Shown here piece by piece: positions 6,009-7,952 of a stretch of DNA of 7,952 nt; position 1 is the stretch's first letter, and every line of letters begins with the position of its first letter. The notes beneath the pieces are model-generated. The model was not told the origin of the DNA, did no database searches, and saw only the letters and a program-made list of their open reading frames with translations. Source of the stretch: Chloroflexota bacterium (GTDB lineage: Bacteria; Chloroflexota; Limnocylindria; Limnocylindrales; CSP1-4); assembly GCA_016200745.1 (NCBI GenBank), contig JACQEF010000128.1, forward strand, positions 1-7,952, given 5' to 3'. A program made the translations under genes and the position numbers.

Positions 6009-7568
6009 CTAGAGCAGCTCTCCGTGCGCCGACCCCGTCGGCTCGCCCTCGCGCGGCCTGGGCTCCTCGCCCGGGCCGTACTCCGGCGGCTCCGCGCCCG
6101 CTTCGAGCACCCGGAGCGTGCCGCCCGAGCTCCCCTCGATCGCCCCGACCCCGAACGGGACCCACTTGGACGGGTCCTGGAGCCGGTGCGCCTCGATGTT
6201 TCCGCGGGCGTGGGTCTCGCGGAAGTCCTGCGGCTCGATCCACATCCGCTCGCCCTCGAGCAGCCCGAGCACGCAGGTCTTGCCGGGCTCCGGGCGCTCG
6301 TGCTGGCAATACGCGCAGGACGTCTTGTCGTGGGCCTGATAGCTGGGCGGCTCCTCGTACGTGGTGATGTAGCCCTCGTAGTTGCGCAGCACGACCTTGT
6401 GGTCCGAGTAGCTGATCAGGTAGTTGGGCATGACCGGGATCTTGCCGCCGCCGCCCGGCGCGTCGATGACGTACGTTGGGACGGCGTAGCCGGAGGTGTG
6501 GCCGCGCAGTCCCTCCATGATCTCGAGGCCCTTGCCGACCGGGGTCCGGAAGTGCCCCGAGCCCTCGACCAGGTCGCACTGGTACAGGTAGTACGGCCGG
6601 ATGCGGTTGGCGACCAGCTTGTGGACGAGCGCTCGCTGGATGTGCACGCAATCGTTGACGCCGGCGAGCAGGACGCTCTGGTTGCCGATCGGCAGGCCCG
6701 CCTTCGCCAGCTTGTCGACCGCGCGGCTGACCTCGGGCGTGATCTCGTTGGGGTGGTTGAAATGGAGGTTGATCCAGAGCGGGTGGTACTTCTCGAGGAC
6801 CTCACACAGCTCGTCGTCGATCCGCTGCGGCAGAAAGACCGGCACGCGCGACCCGATCCGGATGATCTCGATGTGCGGGATCTCGCGCAGCCCGCGCAGG
6901 ATCGACTCGAACAGCTTCGGGGCGAGGGTCAGCCCGTCGCCGCCCGAGATCAGGACGTCGCGGACCTGCGGCGTCCGGCGGAGGTACTCGAGTTGCGCCT
7001 CGTGCTCGCGGCGGTTGAAGTTCTGGGTGGGATCGCCCACGATCCGCGACCGCGTGCAATAGCGGCAGTAGCTCGCGCACTGCGTCGTGACCAGCATCAG
7101 GACCCGGTCCGGATAGCGGTGGACCAGGCCCGGGACCGGCGAGTGGCGGTCCTCGGCGAGCGAGTCCTCCATCATCGCGGTGAACGCCTGCTGCTCGCGG
7201 CCGAGCGGGATGACCTGGCGGCGGATCGGGTCGCTCGGGTCCTTCGGGTCGATCAGGCTGATGAAGTACGGGGTGATGTCCACCCGGAACTTACCCGGCG
7301 CGGAGAGGCCCGCCCGCTCCTCGTCGGTGAGCTCGAGGATCTTCTCGATCTCGTCGAGGTCGTTGACGCGGTGGCTCAGCTGCCATCGCCAGTCGTTCCA
7401 CTGCGCGTCGGGAACGTCCTCCCAGATCGGCGCGCGGCGGCTGACGGCGAGCTTGCCGTCGGGCCCGAGCGCGCGCGCCGGGTCCGCGAGGTTGACGAAC
7501 GGCGCCTCTGTCAGCGCGCGAGTGGCGTCCTGGTGCGCGACAGCGGCCTTGATCTCGTGGGCGTCCAC
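6009..7568 (-). CDS. kamA: L-lysine 2,3-aminomutase (radical SAM, PLP-dependent)
   Basis: This 519-residue protein is a radical-SAM lysine 2,3-aminomutase, which turns L-lysine into L-beta-lysine in the cytosol using a 4Fe-4S cluster, S-adenosylmethionine and pyridoxal phosphate. The cluster motif CASYCRYC gives Cys164, Cys168 and Cys171, followed by Arg173. ISGGDGLTL (207-215) is the SAM-contact glycine motif. PGGGGK carries the PLP lysine, Lys376. Asp332 (YQCDLVEG) and Asp369 (VIDAPGGGGK) match the two aspartates that hold the lysine side-chain amine in the Clostridium subterminale enzyme, with a constant offset of 39. This supports lysine rather than glutamate as substrate. Cys307 matches the inter-subunit zinc cysteine, but the rest of that site is altered (CAYC at 418-421, Cys432). 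About 37 acidic, proline-rich C-terminal residues appear disordered; the protein is about 100 residues longer than the clostridial one. GTG start with GGAGG nine bases before. No beta-lysine acetyltransferase (ablB) or kamDE is in the window. Confidence 0.96.
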   Translation of the reverse strand: MDAHEIKAAVAHQDATRALTEAPFVNLADPARALGPDGKLAVSRRAPIWEDVPDAQWNDWRWQLSHRVNDLDEIEKILELTDEERAGLSAPGKFRVDITPYFISLIDPKDPSDPIRRQVIPLGREQQAFTAMMEDSLAEDRHSPVPGLVHRYPDRVLMLVTTQCASYCRYCTRSRIVGDPTQNFNRREHEAQLEYLRRTPQVRDVLISGGDGLTLAPKLFESILRGLREIPHIEIIRIGSRVPVFLPQRIDDELCEVLEKYHPLWINLHFNHPNEITPEVSRAVDKLAKAGLPIGNQSVLLAGVNDCVHIQRALVHKLVANRIRPYYLYQCDLVEGSGHFRTPVGKGLEIMEGLRGHTSGYAVPTYVIDAPGGGGKIPVMPNYLISYSDHKVVLRNYEGYITTYEEPPSYQAHDKTSCAYCQHERPEPGKTCVLGLLEGERMWIEPQDFRETHARGNIEAHRLQDPSKWVPFGVGAIEGSSGGTLRVLEAGAEPPEYGPGEEPRPREGEPTGSAHGELL

Positions 7569-7577
7569 GCGGGCGAG

Positions 7578-7582
7578 CCTCC
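7578..7582 (-). promoter_or_regulatory. Ribosome binding site of kamA
   Basis: On the minus strand GGAGG (in CTGGAGG) precedes the GTG at 7568 by nine bases. It decides in favour of this non-ATG start, since no ATG lies nearby in frame. Confidence 0.7.
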
Positions 7583-7599
7583 AGGGTAGCGACGCATAA

Positions 7600-7635
7600 A
7601 GTCTATGCAGTCTGCATGCCCAGGCATCATAGCCT
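7600..7635 (-). promoter_or_regulatory. Probable kamA promoter/operator with overlapping palindromes
   Basis: This is the most AT-rich patch in the right half of the window. Minus-strand TAGACT (7600-7605) and TATGAT (7626-7631) are -10-like, but neither has a good -35 partner. The palindrome ATGCAG-T-CTGCAT (7605-7617) abuts TAGACT, overlapping it by one base. It is followed by ATGCC-CA-GGCAT (7616-7627) and AGGC-ATCATA-GCCT (7622-7635). The layout suits a repressor site over a promoter; the regulator is unknown. Confidence 0.5.
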
Positions 7636-7714
7636 GACGGCGGGACGAGGGTCCAGTGGGTCGATGGTCACCCCAGGCGAGGGTGCCGGCCGGAAGCCGA
7701 GGTCGCACCCGACC

Positions 7715-7775
7715 GATGTACCTCGGATGCATCACGGAATCGGCGCCCGGGCGACCGATGCATCCGACATGTATC
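7715..7775. repeat. Inverted repeat with two GATGCATC palindromes
   Basis: TCGGATGCATC (7723-7733) is exactly inverted as GATGCATCCGA (7757-7767), with weaker matching in the outer eight bases. Each arm includes the self-complementary octamer GATGCATC (7726-7733 and 7757-7764), 31 bases apart, about three helical turns. CGACCGATG also occurs directly at 7710-7718 and 7752-7760. Possible paired operator or RNA structure; no gene lies here. Confidence 0.55.
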
Positions 7776-7812
7776 GCGAAGCGGCCCTCATCGCGAAGCG
7801 GCCCTCATCGCG
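7774..7812. repeat. 17-base tandem duplication, 2.3 copies
   Basis: TCGCGAAGCGGCCCTCA occurs exactly at 7774-7790 and 7791-7807, and a third copy begins (TCGCG) before the sequence diverges. It lies in the non-coding stretch upstream of kamA. Confidence 0.8.
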
Positions 7813-7829
7813 CCGCGGAACCCCGCGGC
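7812..7829 (-). terminator. Hairpin after the right-edge membrane-protein gene
   Basis: GCCGCGG, AACC, CCGCGGC: a perfect seven-base-pair stem with a four-base loop, starting 14 bases beyond the stop codon of the minus-strand gene at 7844. It probably ends that gene's transcript, though it lacks a T-tract. Confidence 0.45.
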
Positions 7830-7843
7830 CCGCGCGACCGGGG

Positions 7844-7952
7844 TTACTCCCCGATCACGGACCAGAGAAAGCCCATCATGATGAAGAAGCCGGTGAACAG
7901 CGCGATCAGGCCGATCCCGCCGTACGGCGAGTTGGCCCCGGCGTGCGGCACC
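7844..7952 (-). CDS. C-terminus of a small membrane protein (runs off the right edge)
   Basis: The minus strand reads 35 codons to TAA at 7844-7846. The residues are VPHAGANSPYGGIGLIALFT followed by GFFIMMGFLWSVIGE: one hydrophobic span of about 22 residues with a short C-terminal tail. The first visible full codon is GTG, so this could even be a complete 35-residue single-span peptide of the kind found as small subunits of respiratory complexes, but it is more likely the end of a longer protein. I do not recognise the family. Strong GC-ending codon use and the hairpin just after the stop support a real gene. Confidence 0.55.
   Translation of the reverse strand, partial: VPHAGANSPYGGIGLIALFTGFFIMMGFLWSVIGE

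Noticed and set aside
6024..7589. 521-codon open frame on the plus strand opposite kamA
   Set aside because: The kamA frame has a full set of catalytic residues; the opposite frame is low-complexity Arg/Ala/Val/Asp and mirrors kamA codon bias.
7636..7714. Possible tRNA or other RNA gene in the gap upstream of kamA
   Set aside because: I found no acceptor stem, T-loop or anticodon pattern on either strand; only short weak inverted matches are present.
7511..7735. 74-codon minus-strand frame over the kamA start
   Set aside because: It overlaps the kamA start in another frame, covers the likely promoter, and has no family-like sequence.

Overview
The window looks like a fragment of a very GC-rich bacterial genome joined, at its left end, to a piece of different composition. 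From about base 1100 to the end, the DNA is roughly 70-78% GC in the lines I counted, with codons ending almost always in G or C. The proteins (a kamA-type aminomutase, an S41 peptidase with a GTGTVL motif, small uncharacterised proteins) suggest Chloroflexota, perhaps the Limnocylindria side; Actinomycetota is the alternative. This placement is inference. Bases 1 to about 1080 are nearer 53-65% GC with many A/T-ending codons. They carry the 3' end of a citramalate synthase gene and the signal-peptide half of a P1 (DmpA-type) peptidase, an arrangement that recalls Acidobacteriota. The switch falls inside the peptidase gene, at its conserved glycine-rich motif, so the open reading frame is probably a natural or assembly-made chimera.

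Layout: partial cimA (+, 1-509); P1 peptidase (+, 563-1765); a convergent hairpin; tandem-rhodanese sulfurtransferase (-, 1829-2692); uncharacterised 155-residue protein (-, 2755-3222); a divergent intergenic region with three perfect GC-rich palindromes (3223-3438); membrane-anchored PDZ/S41 peptidase (+, 3439-4827); aldose 1-epimerase-family protein with an extra N-terminal segment (-, 4830-5867); lysine 2,3-aminomutase (-, 6009-7568); a 275-base non-coding stretch rich in palindromes and a tandem repeat (7569-7843); and the C-terminus of a small membrane protein (-, 7844 to the right edge).

The genes do not form one pathway. cimA serves isoleucine synthesis. The sulfurtransferase handles sulfane sulfur, kamA makes beta-lysine (a compatible-solute precursor or lysine-degradation intermediate), and the epimerase handles sugar anomers. 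The S41 protein is an envelope processing-peptidase homologue whose usual catalytic lysine is replaced by threonine. I found no integrase, transposase, CRISPR array, tRNA or rRNA. The points most worth attention are the break inside the peptidase gene, the altered S41 dyad, the epimerase N-terminal fusion, and the palindromes before the S41 and kamA genes.
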